Below, piece after piece: positions 1-10,701 of a DNA stretch of 64,000 bases. Source of the stretch: Polaribacter sp. MED152 (GTDB lineage: Bacteria > Bacteroidota > Bacteroidia > Flavobacteriales > Flavobacteriaceae); assembly GCF_000152945.2 (NCBI RefSeq), contig NC_020830.1, forward strand, positions 1,312,501 through 1,376,500. The letters are read 5' to 3'. The first letter of the stretch is position 1; the number at the start of each line of letters is the position of its first letter. Under the pieces are notes generated by a model that worked only from the letters and a program-made list of their open reading frames with translations, was not told the origin of the DNA and made no database searches. The translations under genes and the position numbers were made by a program.

Positions 1-1217
<1,217 letters not shown>

Positions 1218-1468
1218 ATATTTTAAATAATATGAATGAATAAGTTTCAAAAGAATTACATTAATCTAAACTAATGTGGTTATTCTACTCTTTGTTTACG
1301 CTGTCAATTTCAATATTTTCAATGAACTTATTTGAACTAAAAACTAAATATCTCTCAACCTAATCTTAATATCAAACTTTGTAGAAATGATAGAATCGAA
1401 CTATCTAAAATTGTTAAATCTTATTCCAAAATCTCTCTGAACTTTTTCGCTGTTTTTGTTAGCGGGTG

Positions 1469-1498
1469 CAAATATAGAAACTATTTTTATTCTGACAA
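1469..1498 (-). promoter_or_regulatory. rRNA promoter P1 (proximal)
   Basis: On the minus strand this reads TTG (1496-1498), 19 nt, TATATTTG (1469-1476), a full match to the Bacteroidota primary-sigma consensus. The bases just downstream of the -7 box are GC-rich (CACCCGCTAAC) and recur at two other stable-RNA promoters in the window. The predicted start lies about 245 nt upstream of mature 16S. Confidence 0.85.
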
Positions 1499-1720
1499 TA
1501 AAAAAATAAAAAAAATTAAATTTATTTTTTAACCCCTAAAAAACTGAACTTTTTTCCCGAAAAAATCGGACTGCAAAGATACTATTAAATAACCTTACAA
1601 ACCTAATTAAAAATGAAAAAAATTCCATCCTAAATCAAAAACCAGAATCCTTTAAACTAAACCCCAAAAACAACATCTTAATGAACTAAACTAACATACT
1701 CATATTTCCGTTAGCGGGTG

Positions 1721-1750
1721 CAAATATACAACTCATTTCTATTCCCACAA
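1721..1750 (-). promoter_or_regulatory. rRNA promoter P2 (distal)
   Basis: Second copy of the same design on the minus strand: TTG (1748-1750), exactly 19 nt, TATATTTG (1721-1728), followed by CACCCGCTAAC. It lies 252 bp upstream of P1, so the rRNA operon appears to have tandem promoters with the same discriminator sequence. Confidence 0.85.
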
Positions 1751-1992
1751 CTATTTCTTGATAAAAATTATAAATCTTTTTAAACCCAAATCACAAATCT
1801 CTCTAAACATGAAACTTACAACATCAAAAAAATTGAAAAAATTATTGAATTTTTAATCAATGATCATCATATAGAATTAAATCATCATTATATATGTAGC
1901 AAACTGAAACACACTTTTAGTATGATATTGTTGGAATTCTAAAAAATCATAATAAATGAGGAACTTGACATTAATATAAGTATACATATATA

Positions 1993-2023
1993 TTGTAGGA
2001 AAAATTGTTTTCTAATATCTTTG
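1993..2023 (+). promoter_or_regulatory. thrS promoter
   Basis: TTG (1993-1995), 20 nt, TATCTTTG (2016-2023), matching the Bacteroidota consensus. The thrS ATG is at 2046, so the untranslated leader would be only about 15 nt, leaving no room for a leader-RNA control element. Confidence 0.7.
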
Positions 2024-2045
2024 CGCCTCAAACTATATATATTAA

Positions 2046-3989
2046 ATGATTAAGATTACTTTACCAGATGGAAGTGTAAAGGAGTTCGAAAAAAACAGTA
2101 CTCCTTTTGATGTAGCTAAAAGTATTAGTGAAGGTTTAGCTAGAAATATTATTTCAGCTAGTTTTAATGGTACAACACTAGAAACAACTACTCCATTAAA
2201 AACGGATGGATCTTTGGTTTTATATACTTTTAATGATGATGAAGGTAAAAAAGCATTTTGGCACTCTTCTGCTCACGTTTTAGCAGAGGCAATTTTAAGT
2301 TTTCATCCAAATGCAAAATTGACCATAGGACCTGCAATTGATAATGGTTTCTATTACGATTTAGACTTAGGTGATGAGACGATTTCTGAAAAAGACTTTT
2401 CTGCTATTGAAAAGAAGTTTTTAGAAATTGCCAGAGGAAAACATGAATTTAAAATGAGAGAAGTTTCTAAAGCTGATGCTCTTTCGTTATATAAAGCAGA
2501 AAACAATCCATATAAAGTTGAGTTAATAGAAAACTTAACTGATGGTGATATTACATTTTGCGATCATAGCAACTTTACAGATTTATGTAGAGGAGGCCAC
2601 ATACCAAATACAGGTATTATAAAGGCAATTAAAATAATGAATGTTGCTGGTGCTTATTGGAGAGGTGATGAAAAAAACAATCAGTTAACACGTGTTTACG
2701 GAATTAGTTTCCCAAAACAAAAAATGCTAACTGAATATCTAGAATTATTAGAGGAAGCAAAAAAACGAGACCACAGAAAACTTGGTAAAGAATTAGAATT
2801 ATTTACATTCTCTCAAAAAGTTGGAGCAGGTTTACCTTTATGGTTGCCAAAAGGAGCTGCTTTGCGTGAACGTTTACAAAACTTCTTAAAAGCTGCTCAG
2901 AAAAAAGCAGGTTACGAAATGGTGATGACACCACATATTGGTCAAAAAGAACTTTATGTAACCTCAGGTCATTATGAAAAGTATGGAGAAGATAGTTTCC
3001 AGGCAATAAAAACACCTAAGATGGATGAAGAGTTTTTATTAAAACCTATGAACTGTCCTCATCACTGTGAAGTTTACAACTTTAAACCTTACTCATATAA
3101 AGATTTACCAAAACGTTTTGCAGAATTTGGTACAGTATATAGGTATGAACAAAGTGGAGAGTTGCATGGATTAACAAGAGTTAGAGGTTTTACGCAAGAT
3201 GATGCTCATATTTTCTGTACACCAGAACAATTAGATCAAGAGTTTAAAGAAGTAATCGATTTAGTTCTTTATGTATTTGGTTCTTTAGGTTTTGAAGATT
3301 TTACAGCTCAGGTCTCTATAAGAGATATGGAAAATCTAGATAAATACATAGGTGATGTTGAAACTTGGGAAATTGCAGAAAATGCAATTATCTCTGCAGC
3401 AAAAGATAAAGGCTTAGACTACGTAATAGAAGAAGGTGAAGCTGCATTTTACGGTCCTAAGTTAGACTTTATGGTAAAAGATGCCTTAGGTAGAAGCTGG
3501 CAATTAGGTACTATTCAAGTAGATTACAATTTACCAAAACGTTTTGACCTAACTTATACAGGTTCTGACAACCAATCTCATAGACCAGTAATGATTCACA
3601 GAGCACCATTTGGCTCTATGGAGCGTTTTATTGCTGTTCTACTAGAACATACAGGAGGAAATTTCCCTCTTTGGTTAACTCCAGAGCAAGTTATTATACT
3701 GCCAATCAGCGATAAATATCAAAAATATACCGAAAAAGTTTTAGAATCGTTAGAAAATTCCGAAATTCGCGCCCTCGTAGACGACAGAAGTGAAAAAACC
3801 GGACGTAAAATACGAGATGCAGAAGTAAGCAAAATACCATTTATGGTAATTGTAGGTGAAAAAGAAGAACAAGATGGCACAGTTTCTGTAAGAAAACATG
3901 GAGAAGGTGATATTGGAACCTTTACTATTGAAGAATTTAAATCTTTAATAAAAGAAGAAGAAAGTAAAACATTAAAGAAATTTAAGTAA
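2046..3989 (+). CDS. thrS: threonyl-tRNA synthetase
   Basis: Charges tRNA-Thr with threonine in the cytoplasm. The 647 residues match the family length (E. coli 642). An N-terminal TGS domain (about 1-61) is followed by the editing domain with HxxxH at H73/H77 and [10 protein letters not shown]. The class II catalytic core has the zinc-ligand region MNCPHH (C337), motif 2 [13 protein letters not shown] and motif 3 [13 protein letters not shown], and a C-terminal anticodon-binding domain ends the protein. All domains and key residues seem intact. It starts the thrS-infC-rpmI-rplT block, a common bacterial arrangement. Expression is likely from the promoter directly upstream. Confidence 0.98.
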   Translation: MIKITLPDGSVKEFEKNSTPFDVAKSISEGLARNIISASFNGTTLETTTPLKTDGSLVLYTFNDDEGKKAFWHSSAHVLAEAILSFHPNAKLTIGPAIDNGFYYDLDLGDETISEKDFSAIEKKFLEIARGKHEFKMREVSKADALSLYKAENNPYKVELIENLTDGDITFCDHSNFTDLCRGGHIPNTGIIKAIKIMNVAGAYWRGDEKNNQLTRVYGISFPKQKMLTEYLELLEEAKKRDHRKLGKELELFTFSQKVGAGLPLWLPKGAALRERLQNFLKAAQKKAGYEMVMTPHIGQKELYVTSGHYEKYGEDSFQAIKTPKMDEEFLLKPMNCPHHCEVYNFKPYSYKDLPKRFAEFGTVYRYEQSGELHGLTRVRGFTQDDAHIFCTPEQLDQEFKEVIDLVLYVFGSLGFEDFTAQVSIRDMENLDKYIGDVETWEIAENAIISAAKDKGLDYVIEEGEAAFYGPKLDFMVKDALGRSWQLGTIQVDYNLPKRFDLTYTGSDNQSHRPVMIHRAPFGSMERFIAVLLEHTGGNFPLWLTPEQVIILPISDKYQKYTEKVLESLENSEIRALVDDRSEKTGRKIRDAEVSKIPFMVIVGEKEEQDGTVSVRKHGEGDIGTFTIEEFKSLIKEEESKTLKKFK

Positions 3990-4063
3990 ATTTGAATTTC
4001 ATCATAAAAAATAAAAGACTGGAGAACAGTTATACGTTAAATTTAAAATTATAAGTCATAGCA

Positions 4064-4618
4064 ATTAGAAGAAGCAGGTCTAGGAGACCATTAAGAGTAA
4101 TCAAAGAAGATCAACACAGAATAAACGACAAAATTAAATATGTTGATGAAGTTCGTGTGGTTGGAGACAACGTAGAAGTTGGTGTATATCCTTTAGCAAA
4201 AGCTAAAGAGATGGCAAGAGAACAAGAATTAGATTTAGTAGAGATATCGCCTAAAGCTAAACCTCCTGTTTGTAAAATTATTGATTACAAGAAGTTCTTG
4301 TATGAGCAGAAAAAACGTGAAAAAGCTTTAAAATCTAAAGCAACCAAAGTTACCATTAAGGAAATACGTTTTGGACCTCAGACTGATGAGCATGATTATG
4401 AATTTAAAAAGAAACATGCCATAAAGTTCTTGCAAGATGGAGCTAAGTTAAAAGCATTCGTATTCTTTAAAGGACGTTCAATCATCTTTAAAGAACAGGG
4501 TCAAATTTTATTATTAAAATTAGCTCAAGAATTAGAAGAATATGGTAAAGTAGAGCAATTACCAAAATTAGAAGGTAAACGTATGATTATGTTTATTGCT
4601 CCTAAAAAATCAAAATAA
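4064..4618 (+). CDS. infC: translation initiation factor IF-3, non-canonical start codon
   Basis: IF-3 binds the 30S subunit and enforces start-codon choice. The recognisable core runs from HRINDKI through [37 protein letters not shown] and [14 protein letters not shown] to the C-terminal [11 protein letters not shown]. The first ATG/GTG/TTG start in frame (GTG, 4157) cuts off about 31 conserved residues. The frame stays open upstream to a TAA at 4052, and its only plausible starts are ATT at 4064 ([12 protein letters not shown], 184 aa) and ATA at 4058 (MAIRRS, 186 aa). Rare AUU-type starts are known for infC and give autoregulation by IF-3 itself. I chose ATT; ATA is a real alternative. Confidence 0.93.
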   Translation: MRRSRSRRPLRVIKEDQHRINDKIKYVDEVRVVGDNVEVGVYPLAKAKEMAREQELDLVEISPKAKPPVCKIIDYKKFLYEQKKREKALKSKATKVTIKEIRFGPQTDEHDYEFKKKHAIKFLQDGAKLKAFVFFKGRSIIFKEQGQILLLKLAQELEEYGKVEQLPKLEGKRMIMFIAPKKSK

Positions 4619-4620
4619 AA

Positions 4621-4736
4621 GTTCTTAAAAGAACTAAAGATTTAGAGTTTAAAAGTTTAGTAAAATAAGCTTTTAAACTTTTTGAGTCTTTAAGAATTAA
4701 GAAAAACAATATTAAGCAAGTTAAAACGAAGGAGAA
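4621..4736 (+). promoter_or_regulatory. possible ribosomal-protein leader (L20-type control region)
   Basis: The 118-bp gap between infC and rpmI contains a perfect 10-bp inverted repeat (4646-4655 with 4670-4679, 14-nt loop) preceded by a smaller one (4621-4634, 6-bp arms). In other bacteria ribosomal protein L20 represses rpmI-rplT by binding RNA here. The position fits, but I cannot match a known L20 motif by eye, and the hairpin could simply be a processing or attenuation structure. An unusually purine-rich AAGGAG lies just before the rpmI ATG. Confidence 0.35.
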
Positions 4737-4934
4737 ATGCCTAAAATGAAAACAAAATCTAGTGCCAAAAAACGATTTAAAGTTACAGGTACTGGTAAAA
4801 TCAAAAGAAAGCACGCGTTTAAAAGTCACATCTTAACAAAGAAGTCTAAAAAACGTAAATTAAAGCTAACTCATGACACTTTAGTACACAAGTCTGATGA
4901 GCCTAGCATTAAGCAAATGTTAAACTTAAAATAA
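4737..4934 (+). CDS. rpmI: 50S ribosomal protein L35
   Basis: Small basic protein of 65 residues beginning [20 protein letters not shown], which is the diagnostic N-terminus of bacterial L35, followed by the [13 protein letters not shown] region. It belongs to the large ribosomal subunit. It lies between infC and rplT, as in most bacteria, and is probably co-transcribed with both. The ATG is preceded by AAGGAGAA, one of few Shine-Dalgarno-like sites in this window. Length is normal for the family. Confidence 0.98.
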   Translation: MPKMKTKSSAKKRFKVTGTGKIKRKHAFKSHILTKKSKKRKLKLTHDTLVHKSDEPSIKQMLNLK

Positions 4935-5029
4935 CTAGTTTAACCAGGGAATTTAATTATTAACCATGGAGTTAGGCTTAAATAGAAGTATTCTTAACAG
5001 AATCGCCTACTACAAAACACATTGAAATT

Positions 5030-5374
5030 ATGCCAAGATCAGTAAATTCAGTAGCCTCAAGAAATAGAAGAAAAAAAATCTTGAAGGCAGCAAAAGGTTA
5101 CTTTGGACGTAGAAAAAACGTTTACACAGTAGCAAAAAATGCGGTGGAAAAAGGTATGCTTTATGCATATAGAGACCGTAAAAACAATAAGAGAAACTTC
5201 CGTTCTTTATGGATAACGCGTATTAACGCTGCAGCTCGTTTAAACGGAATGTCTTACTCACAGTTTATGGGTAAAGTTAAAGCTAATAACATTCAGCTAA
5301 ATCGTAAAGTTTTAGCAGATTTAGCAGTTAACAATCCAGACGCTTTTAAGGCAGTTGTAGAGAAAATCAAATAA
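5030..5374 (+). CDS. rplT: 50S ribosomal protein L20
   Basis: 114 residues beginning [20 protein letters not shown], with [20 protein letters not shown], the conserved RNA-binding N-terminal arm and the globular C-terminal part ([19 protein letters not shown]). It binds 23S rRNA early in 50S assembly and in several bacteria also represses its own operon by binding the leader ahead of rpmI. It is the last gene of the block and is followed at once by a strong terminator. Length and residues are ordinary. Confidence 0.98.
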   Translation: MPRSVNSVASRNRRKKILKAAKGYFGRRKNVYTVAKNAVEKGMLYAYRDRKNNKRNFRSLWITRINAAARLNGMSYSQFMGKVKANNIQLNRKVLADLAVNNPDAFKAVVEKIK

Positions 5375-5395
5375 ATAATAATACTTGCTTATAAC

Positions 5396-5426
5396 AAAAA
5401 CCCAAACGTTACGTTTGGGTTTTTTT
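5396..5426 (+). terminator. Rho-independent terminator after rplT
   Basis: Hairpin CCCAAACG-TTA-CGTTTGGG (5401-5419) followed by seven T and preceded by a run of A. It ends the thrS-rplT block. A close relative of this hairpin occurs twice more in the window, near 50470 and 54500. Confidence 0.9.
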
Positions 5427-5454
5427 AATACATTTACATTTTAAAGTATACCGA

Positions 5455-6036
5455 ATGAAATCTAAAATAATAACATTACTATTATTAATTACAAGTATTA
5501 CAACCTTTGCTCAGGAAGAAATCAAGGAAGATAATTCTATAAAGGGTCAGTTTGATAAAATATATAGAACTTCTACTACTTATCAAGTATACAAAGTAAT
5601 TTCTAAAGATAAATATGAAACGTTAAAAGCTAATGTTTTAGATTCTTTACAAATGTCTGAAAAAGTAATTTCTCAAAAAGACATTTTACTAAAGTCTGAA
5701 AGAGATAGTATCGAAAAATTAAATGCTGAATTAGAAAAAACGAAACAAGAATTAGAGGCAGCTTTAATTAAAGAAAATTCAATTTCTCTTTTAGGGCTTC
5801 AGGTTAGTAAAGTTACTTACAACCTTGTACTTTGGCTTATTATTATCATACTTGCATTGAGCTTAGCGTTTTTTGTGTTTAAATTTACAAGAAGCCATGT
5901 ATTAACAAAAGAAGCTAAAGAAAACTTAGAAACTGTAGAAGAAGATTTTGAAAATCATCGTAAAAAATCTTTAGAAAGAGAGCAAAAATTAAGAAGACAA
6001 TTACAAGACGAAATTAACAAACAAAGAAATAGCTAA
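5455..6036 (+). CDS. conserved flavobacterial membrane protein with coiled coils
   Basis: I recognise this as a recurrent flavobacterial hypothetical that databases sometimes mislabel as a tRNA methyltransferase; nothing here supports that activity. The 193 residues comprise a signal peptide (1-19, ending TTFAQ), a predicted coiled coil (about 60-110, ERDSIEKLNAELEKTKQELE), one transmembrane helix (about 124-142, LVLWLIIIILALSLAFFVF) and a second charged coiled coil to the C-terminus. The layout suggests a single-pass inner-membrane protein with helical regions on both sides. It stands alone between two gene blocks. Function unknown. Confidence 0.8.
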   Translation: MKSKIITLLLLITSITTFAQEEIKEDNSIKGQFDKIYRTSTTYQVYKVISKDKYETLKANVLDSLQMSEKVISQKDILLKSERDSIEKLNAELEKTKQELEAALIKENSISLLGLQVSKVTYNLVLWLIIIILALSLAFFVFKFTRSHVLTKEAKENLETVEEDFENHRKKSLEREQKLRRQLQDEINKQRNS

Positions 6037-6248
6037 AGCATAGCTCTTGTTTGCTTAAAAAATTCGTTACTCATTTTTAATTTTGATGATAATTACTCAC
6101 CAATTGTCATCAATTATATCACAAATTTATCAGTATCATAATTTTATTATAATCTGTTAAATGGTAAAAGTTTTTTCGTTAGTTAATTAGTATTTACCTA
6201 TCTTAAGGGTCGTAAATCAGCTAACACTTAAAAAACTATTTTACCTTT

Positions 6249-7454
6249 ATGAAAGCCCTTTTTTTTACAAGAGAATTTCCACCTTATGTCTATGGTGGTG
6301 CAGGTGTTCATGTAGAATATTTAGCAGAAGAATTAGCAAAATTGATGCAAGTTGATGTGCGTTGTTTTGGAGATCAAGATGAGCATCAAACTAACTTAAA
6401 TGTAAAGGGTTTTCCTTACGAAAATCCACTTTTCGATAATTCAGACCCAAAATTAAAAGCAGTTTTTCAAACGCTTAGCACCAATTTAAAAATGAACGCT
6501 AATGCAATAAATGCAGATGTTGTGCATTGCCATACTTGGTATGCTCATTTTGCAGGTATTGTTGCTAAACTTTGTTATGGCATTCCATTAGTAATTACAA
6601 CGCATTCTTTAGAGCCACTTCGTCCTTGGAAAAGAGAACAGTTAGGCAATGGTTATGATGCATCTTCTTGGATAGAAAAAACGGCAATTGAAATGGCAGA
6701 TGCATTAATAGCAGTTTCAGAAGAAACTAAAGAAGATGTGCTAAAACATTTTAATGTTGATGAAGACAAGGTAAAAGTAATTTATAATGGTATCAATTTA
6801 CAAGAATATGTTACTACTTCAGCAACAGATACCTTAGACGAATATCAAATAGACAAAACAAAACCTTATGTGCTTTTTGTGGGAAGAATTACTAGACAAA
6901 AAGGAATTATACATTTGGTTAATGCCATAAAATATATAGATCCAGATACTCAAATTGTACTTTGTGCTGGTGCTCCAGACACAAAAGAAATTGGAGAAGA
7001 AATGGAGATTGCTGTTAATGAAGTTCAGAAAACTCGTAAAAATGTTATTTGGATAGATAAAATGGTTACCAAAAAAGAGATCATACAATTGTATTCTCAT
7101 GCATCAGTATTCTGTTGTCCATCAATCTATGAACCTTTTGGAATTATAAATATTGAAGCAATGGCTTGCAATACAGCAGTAGTTGCAAGTGCTGTTGGTG
7201 GTATAAAAGAAGTGGTTGTGCATAATGAAACTGGATTATTGATTCCTGTTGAGCAGCAAACTTCTGCACCTTTTGAACCCGTGAATCCAGATAAATTCTC
7301 TAAAGATTTGGCAGAAGGCATTAATTCGCTTATTAACAACGAAGCGTTAAGAGAATCTATGGCTACAAATGGTAGGCAAAGAGTAGAACAATATTTTGAC
7401 TGGATAGCAATAGCAAAACAAGTAGAAGCATTATATAAAACATTAAAAAAATAA
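6249..7454 (+). CDS. glgA: GT4 glycogen synthase / maltose-1-phosphate synthase (GlgA/GlgM, actinobacterial type)
   Basis: Glycosyltransferase family 4 enzyme of 401 residues. It starts MKALFFTREFPPYVYGGAGV, the form seen in the Corynebacterium/Mycobacterium-type glycogen synthase rather than GT5 GlgA. The C-terminal nucleotide-sugar site has the E-x7-E motif (YEPFGIINIEAMA) and the conserved GGIKEVVVHNETGLL. The mycobacterial relative GlgM joins ADP-glucose to glucose-1-phosphate to make maltose-1-phosphate for GlgE. With glgC, glgE and a maltokinase immediately downstream, that activity is plausible here, but plain glucan elongation cannot be excluded from sequence alone. First gene of a five-gene operon with gaps of 4-28 bp. 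Confidence 0.9.
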   Translation: MKALFFTREFPPYVYGGAGVHVEYLAEELAKLMQVDVRCFGDQDEHQTNLNVKGFPYENPLFDNSDPKLKAVFQTLSTNLKMNANAINADVVHCHTWYAHFAGIVAKLCYGIPLVITTHSLEPLRPWKREQLGNGYDASSWIEKTAIEMADALIAVSEETKEDVLKHFNVDEDKVKVIYNGINLQEYVTTSATDTLDEYQIDKTKPYVLFVGRITRQKGIIHLVNAIKYIDPDTQIVLCAGAPDTKEIGEEMEIAVNEVQKTRKNVIWIDKMVTKKEIIQLYSHASVFCCPSIYEPFGIINIEAMACNTAVVASAVGGIKEVVVHNETGLLIPVEQQTSAPFEPVNPDKFSKDLAEGINSLINNEALRESMATNGRQRVEQYFDWIAIAKQVEALYKTLKK

Positions 7455-7460
7455 ATTGAA

Positions 7461-8729
7461 ATGATAAACAATAAAGTACTTGGTATTATTTTAGGAGGAG
7501 GACAAGGCTCTAGATTGTATCCTTTAACAAAAGACAGATCTAAACCTGCAGTACCAATTGCTGGTAAATACAGATTAGTAGATATCCCAATATCTAATTG
7601 TATCAATTCAGATATAAAAAGAATGTACGTTTTAACTCAATTTAATTCGGCTTCATTAAATAAACATATCACAAATACCTTTCATTTTAGTTTTTTTAGT
7701 TCTGCTTTTGTAGATGTTTTAGCTGCTGAACAAACTATAATGAGTGATAAATGGTTTCAAGGTACAGCAGATGCTGTAAGGCAAAGTATGCATCATTTTT
7801 TATCTAATGATTTTGAATATGCATTAATACTTTCTGGAGATCAATTGTATCAAATGGATTTTAACGATATGATCAAGAAACACGAAGAAAGTGGCTCAGA
7901 AATAACCATTGCAACCTATCCAGTAAACGCAAAAGATGCTACCTCTTTTGGTATTTTAAAAACAAATGACGATAATATAATTACCTCGTTTATAGAAAAA
8001 CCAGATGCAAAACTACTTCCTGATTGGACTTCAGATGTAGGTGATGCCATGAAAGCAGAAGGCAGAGATTACTTAGCATCTATGGGTATTTACATTTTTA
8101 ATAGAGACTTGTTAAAAAAGTTGATGGACAACCCAGACACCAATGATTTTGGTAAAGAAATTATACCACAAGCCATTCAAGAACATAAAACGCTTAGTTA
8201 TCAATATGAAGGATATTGGACGGATATTGGAAACATCGATTCTTTCTTTGAAGCCAACTTGGGTTTAACAGATGATGTACCAAAATTCAATTTATATGAT
8301 GATAAAAAAAGCATTTATACAAGAGCCAGAATTTTACCTACATCAAAATTATCGGGTACAATTTTAAATAAAGCATTAGTTGCAGATGGCTGTATTATTC
8401 ATGCTGAAAAAATTGAACGCTCAGTAATTGGAATTAGATCTAGAATTGGTAAAAATTCGCTGATTTCTAATACATATATGATGGGTAATGACTTCTACGA
8501 ATCTTTAGAAGATATAGAAAAAAATAAGGTAGATATCATGATGGGTATTGGAGATCGATGCTACATTCATAATTGTATTGTAGATAGAAACAGTAGAATT
8601 GGAGATGATGTTCGCATCAATGGAGGTAGCCATATTAAAGATGTAGAAACAGATACATACATGGTTAAAGAAGGTATTGTTGTCATCAAAAAAGATGCAA
8701 CCATTCCTAAAGGAACAATCATAGGTTAA
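7461..8729 (+). CDS. glgC: glucose-1-phosphate adenylyltransferase
   Basis: Makes ADP-glucose from glucose-1-phosphate and ATP, the committed step of bacterial alpha-glucan synthesis. The 422 residues start with the nucleotidyltransferase signature LGGGQGSRLYPLTKDRSKPA and continue with VPIAGKYRLVDIPISNC, SGDQLYQMDF and a substrate-loop SFIEKP. The C-terminal third is a left-handed beta-helix (hexapeptide-like repeats). Length is typical (E. coli 431). It begins 6 bp after the synthase gene, so the two are almost certainly co-translated, and its product supplies that enzyme. Confidence 0.97.
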   Translation: MINNKVLGIILGGGQGSRLYPLTKDRSKPAVPIAGKYRLVDIPISNCINSDIKRMYVLTQFNSASLNKHITNTFHFSFFSSAFVDVLAAEQTIMSDKWFQGTADAVRQSMHHFLSNDFEYALILSGDQLYQMDFNDMIKKHEESGSEITIATYPVNAKDATSFGILKTNDDNIITSFIEKPDAKLLPDWTSDVGDAMKAEGRDYLASMGIYIFNRDLLKKLMDNPDTNDFGKEIIPQAIQEHKTLSYQYEGYWTDIGNIDSFFEANLGLTDDVPKFNLYDDKKSIYTRARILPTSKLSGTILNKALVADGCIIHAEKIERSVIGIRSRIGKNSLISNTYMMGNDFYESLEDIEKNKVDIMMGIGDRCYIHNCIVDRNSRIGDDVRINGGSHIKDVETDTYMVKEGIVVIKKDATIPKGTIIG

Positions 8730-8757
8730 AAAATTAAATAACTGAATTAGCTTTTTC

Positions 8758-10695
8758 ATGCAAAATCAAAGTAGAATTGTCATAGAAAATATTGCACCAC
8801 AGTTAAATTGTGGTACTATTTATATAAAACGAGTTGTAAACGAAATTGTAAACATTACTGCAGATGTCTTAGTAGATGGCCATGATGTGTTACAAGCAAG
8901 TGTTATGTACAAACATGAGTCAGAAAAGAAGTGGTCTGAAACTAGAATGCAAGATTTAGGAAATGATGGCTATTCAGCGAGTTTCATCACTTCAAAACAA
9001 GGATTTTATTCATACAAATTACAAGGTTGGGTAGACTATGCATTAAATTGGCAACATGGAATTGAACGCAAAATTGATGATCATCAACACGTAAGTTCAG
9101 AATTATTAGAAGGTGCTGAATTATTAGATAATTTAAAAGGCAAGCTGAGTAAAGATGAAAAAGAGTACATAAATCACCTTAAAAAAATCTTTGGAAATAA
9201 TGAAGATTATAATGAGGCAATACAAGAAGCTACCTCAGATAAATTGAAAGCTATTTTTATAGCATTTCCAGAAAAGTTTTTAACTCACACTTCAAAAGAA
9301 TTAAAGGTTTATGTAGATAGAGAGAAAGCTCGATTTTCTACTTGGTATGAGTTTTTTCCTCGATCTTCATCAGAAATTGAAGGTAAACATGGTACATTCT
9401 CAGACTGCCACAGATTGCTTCCAAGAATTGCAAATATGGGCTTTGATACGTTGTACTTTCCTCCTATCCACCCCATAGGCGAAGTAAACAGAAAAGGTAA
9501 AAACAATACTACCAACGCTTTAGAAGGCGATGTTGGCTCCACTTGGGGAATTGGTTCTAAACATGGAGGTCATAAAGACATTCATCCAGAATTAGGTTCT
9601 TTAGAAGACTTTAAAAAATTAGTTACAGAAGCAAAATCGTTAGGTATTGAAATAGCTATGGACTATGCTTTGCAAGCTGCACCAGATCATCCTTGGGTAA
9701 AAGAACATCCAGATTGGTTTAAGTGGAGACCAGATGGTACTGTACAATATGCAGAAAATCCACCTAAAAAATACCAAGATATTTTACCAATTTATTGGGA
9801 AAGTAAAGATTTTAAAAACCTATGGAAAGAGTGTTTAGACACGCTTTTCTATTGGATAGATTGTGGTATAAACGTATTTAGAGTAGATAATCCTCATACA
9901 AAACCATATTATTTCTGGGGCTGGATTATTGATCAAGTAAAAGCAAAACATCCAGATGTAATCTTTTTAGCGGAAGCATTTACGAAACCAAAAGTTATGC
10001 ATCAATTGGCCAAACGAGGTTACACACAATCTTACACCTATTTTACTTGGAGAGATTCTAAACATGAACTTATAGAGTACATGAACGAATTAACCCAAAC
10101 AGATCAAAAAGAATATATGAGGCCTAACTTTTGGCCAAATACTCCAGATATTAATCCTTTTCATTTACAGGGTGCAACAGAATCTAAATACATTCAAAGG
10201 TATGCTTTGGCTGCAACTTTAAGTTCCAACATCGGAATTTATGGACCTGTATTTGAACAAATGATAGATACACCAATTGTGGGTAAAGAAGAATATTACA
10301 TGTCAGAGAAATTTCAACTTTGTCATTACGATTGGTCTATAGAAAATAACGTAACAACAATTATTTCTAAAGTTAATCACATTCGTAAAGAACAATCTTC
10401 TTTACAACAAACGAATAATATTAAATTTCTTGAGACTGGAAATGATCAATTAATTGCATTTTACAAATGGGATTTAGAGAAAACTAACGAAACAATTACA
10501 GTAATTAGTTTAGATGCACATCATTCACAAACTGGTTCTGTACAATTACCAATGCAAGATTTAGGCATTCATCATGGTCAGAAAATTGAAGTAAAAGATT
10601 TGGTGACTGGTAATTCTTACAATTGGTACAATGAATGGAATTATATAGAATTACATCCAAATTTACCATTTCACATCTTTAAAATCAACAAATAA
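8758..10695 (+). CDS. glgE: alpha-1,4-glucan:maltose-1-phosphate maltosyltransferase
   Basis: GlgE (GH13_3) extends alpha-glucans with maltosyl units from maltose-1-phosphate. The 645 residues show the N-terminal beta domain (VVNEIVNITADVLVDGHD), the ARFSTWYEFFPRS motif and the catalytic pair: nucleophile D377 in NVFRVDNPHTKP and acid/base E406 in FLAEAFTKP. The 29-residue spacing equals that of D394/E423 in Streptomyces GlgE. EFFPRS, PHTKPYYFW and YTYFTWR are family-specific and separate it from ordinary amylases. It sits between glgC and the maltokinase, the expected neighbours in a GlgE pathway. Confidence 0.95.
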   Translation: MQNQSRIVIENIAPQLNCGTIYIKRVVNEIVNITADVLVDGHDVLQASVMYKHESEKKWSETRMQDLGNDGYSASFITSKQGFYSYKLQGWVDYALNWQHGIERKIDDHQHVSSELLEGAELLDNLKGKLSKDEKEYINHLKKIFGNNEDYNEAIQEATSDKLKAIFIAFPEKFLTHTSKELKVYVDREKARFSTWYEFFPRSSSEIEGKHGTFSDCHRLLPRIANMGFDTLYFPPIHPIGEVNRKGKNNTTNALEGDVGSTWGIGSKHGGHKDIHPELGSLEDFKKLVTEAKSLGIEIAMDYALQAAPDHPWVKEHPDWFKWRPDGTVQYAENPPKKYQDILPIYWESKDFKNLWKECLDTLFYWIDCGINVFRVDNPHTKPYYFWGWIIDQVKAKHPDVIFLAEAFTKPKVMHQLAKRGYTQSYTYFTWRDSKHELIEYMNELTQTDQKEYMRPNFWPNTPDINPFHLQGATESKYIQRYALAATLSSNIGIYGPVFEQMIDTPIVGKEEYYMSEKFQLCHYDWSIENNVTTIISKVNHIRKEQSSLQQTNNIKFLETGNDQLIAFYKWDLEKTNETITVISLDAHHSQTGSVQLPMQDLGIHHGQKIEVKDLVTGNSYNWYNEWNYIELHPNLPFHIFKINK

Positions 10696-10701
10696 AAACA
10701 T

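Larger units (their letters stand above)
1218..2045. other. 828-bp non-coding region upstream of rRNA operon and thrS
   Basis: I see no convincing protein gene here. On the minus strand it carries two near-identical stable-RNA promoters (listed separately). There is also a weaker third candidate: the -7 box TATCTTTG (complement of 1574-1581), without a -33 TTG at the right distance. The left 240 bases are the transcribed 16S leader. The right end carries the rightward thrS promoter. Between 1750 and 1990 the DNA is extremely AT-rich, which would suit upstream activating sequence for the outer rRNA promoter. Confidence 0.7.

Noticed and set aside
4157..4618. IF-3 as a 153-residue truncated or frameshifted gene
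   Set aside because: The conserved N-terminus continues in the same frame upstream without a stop; a non-canonical start explains it better than truncation.
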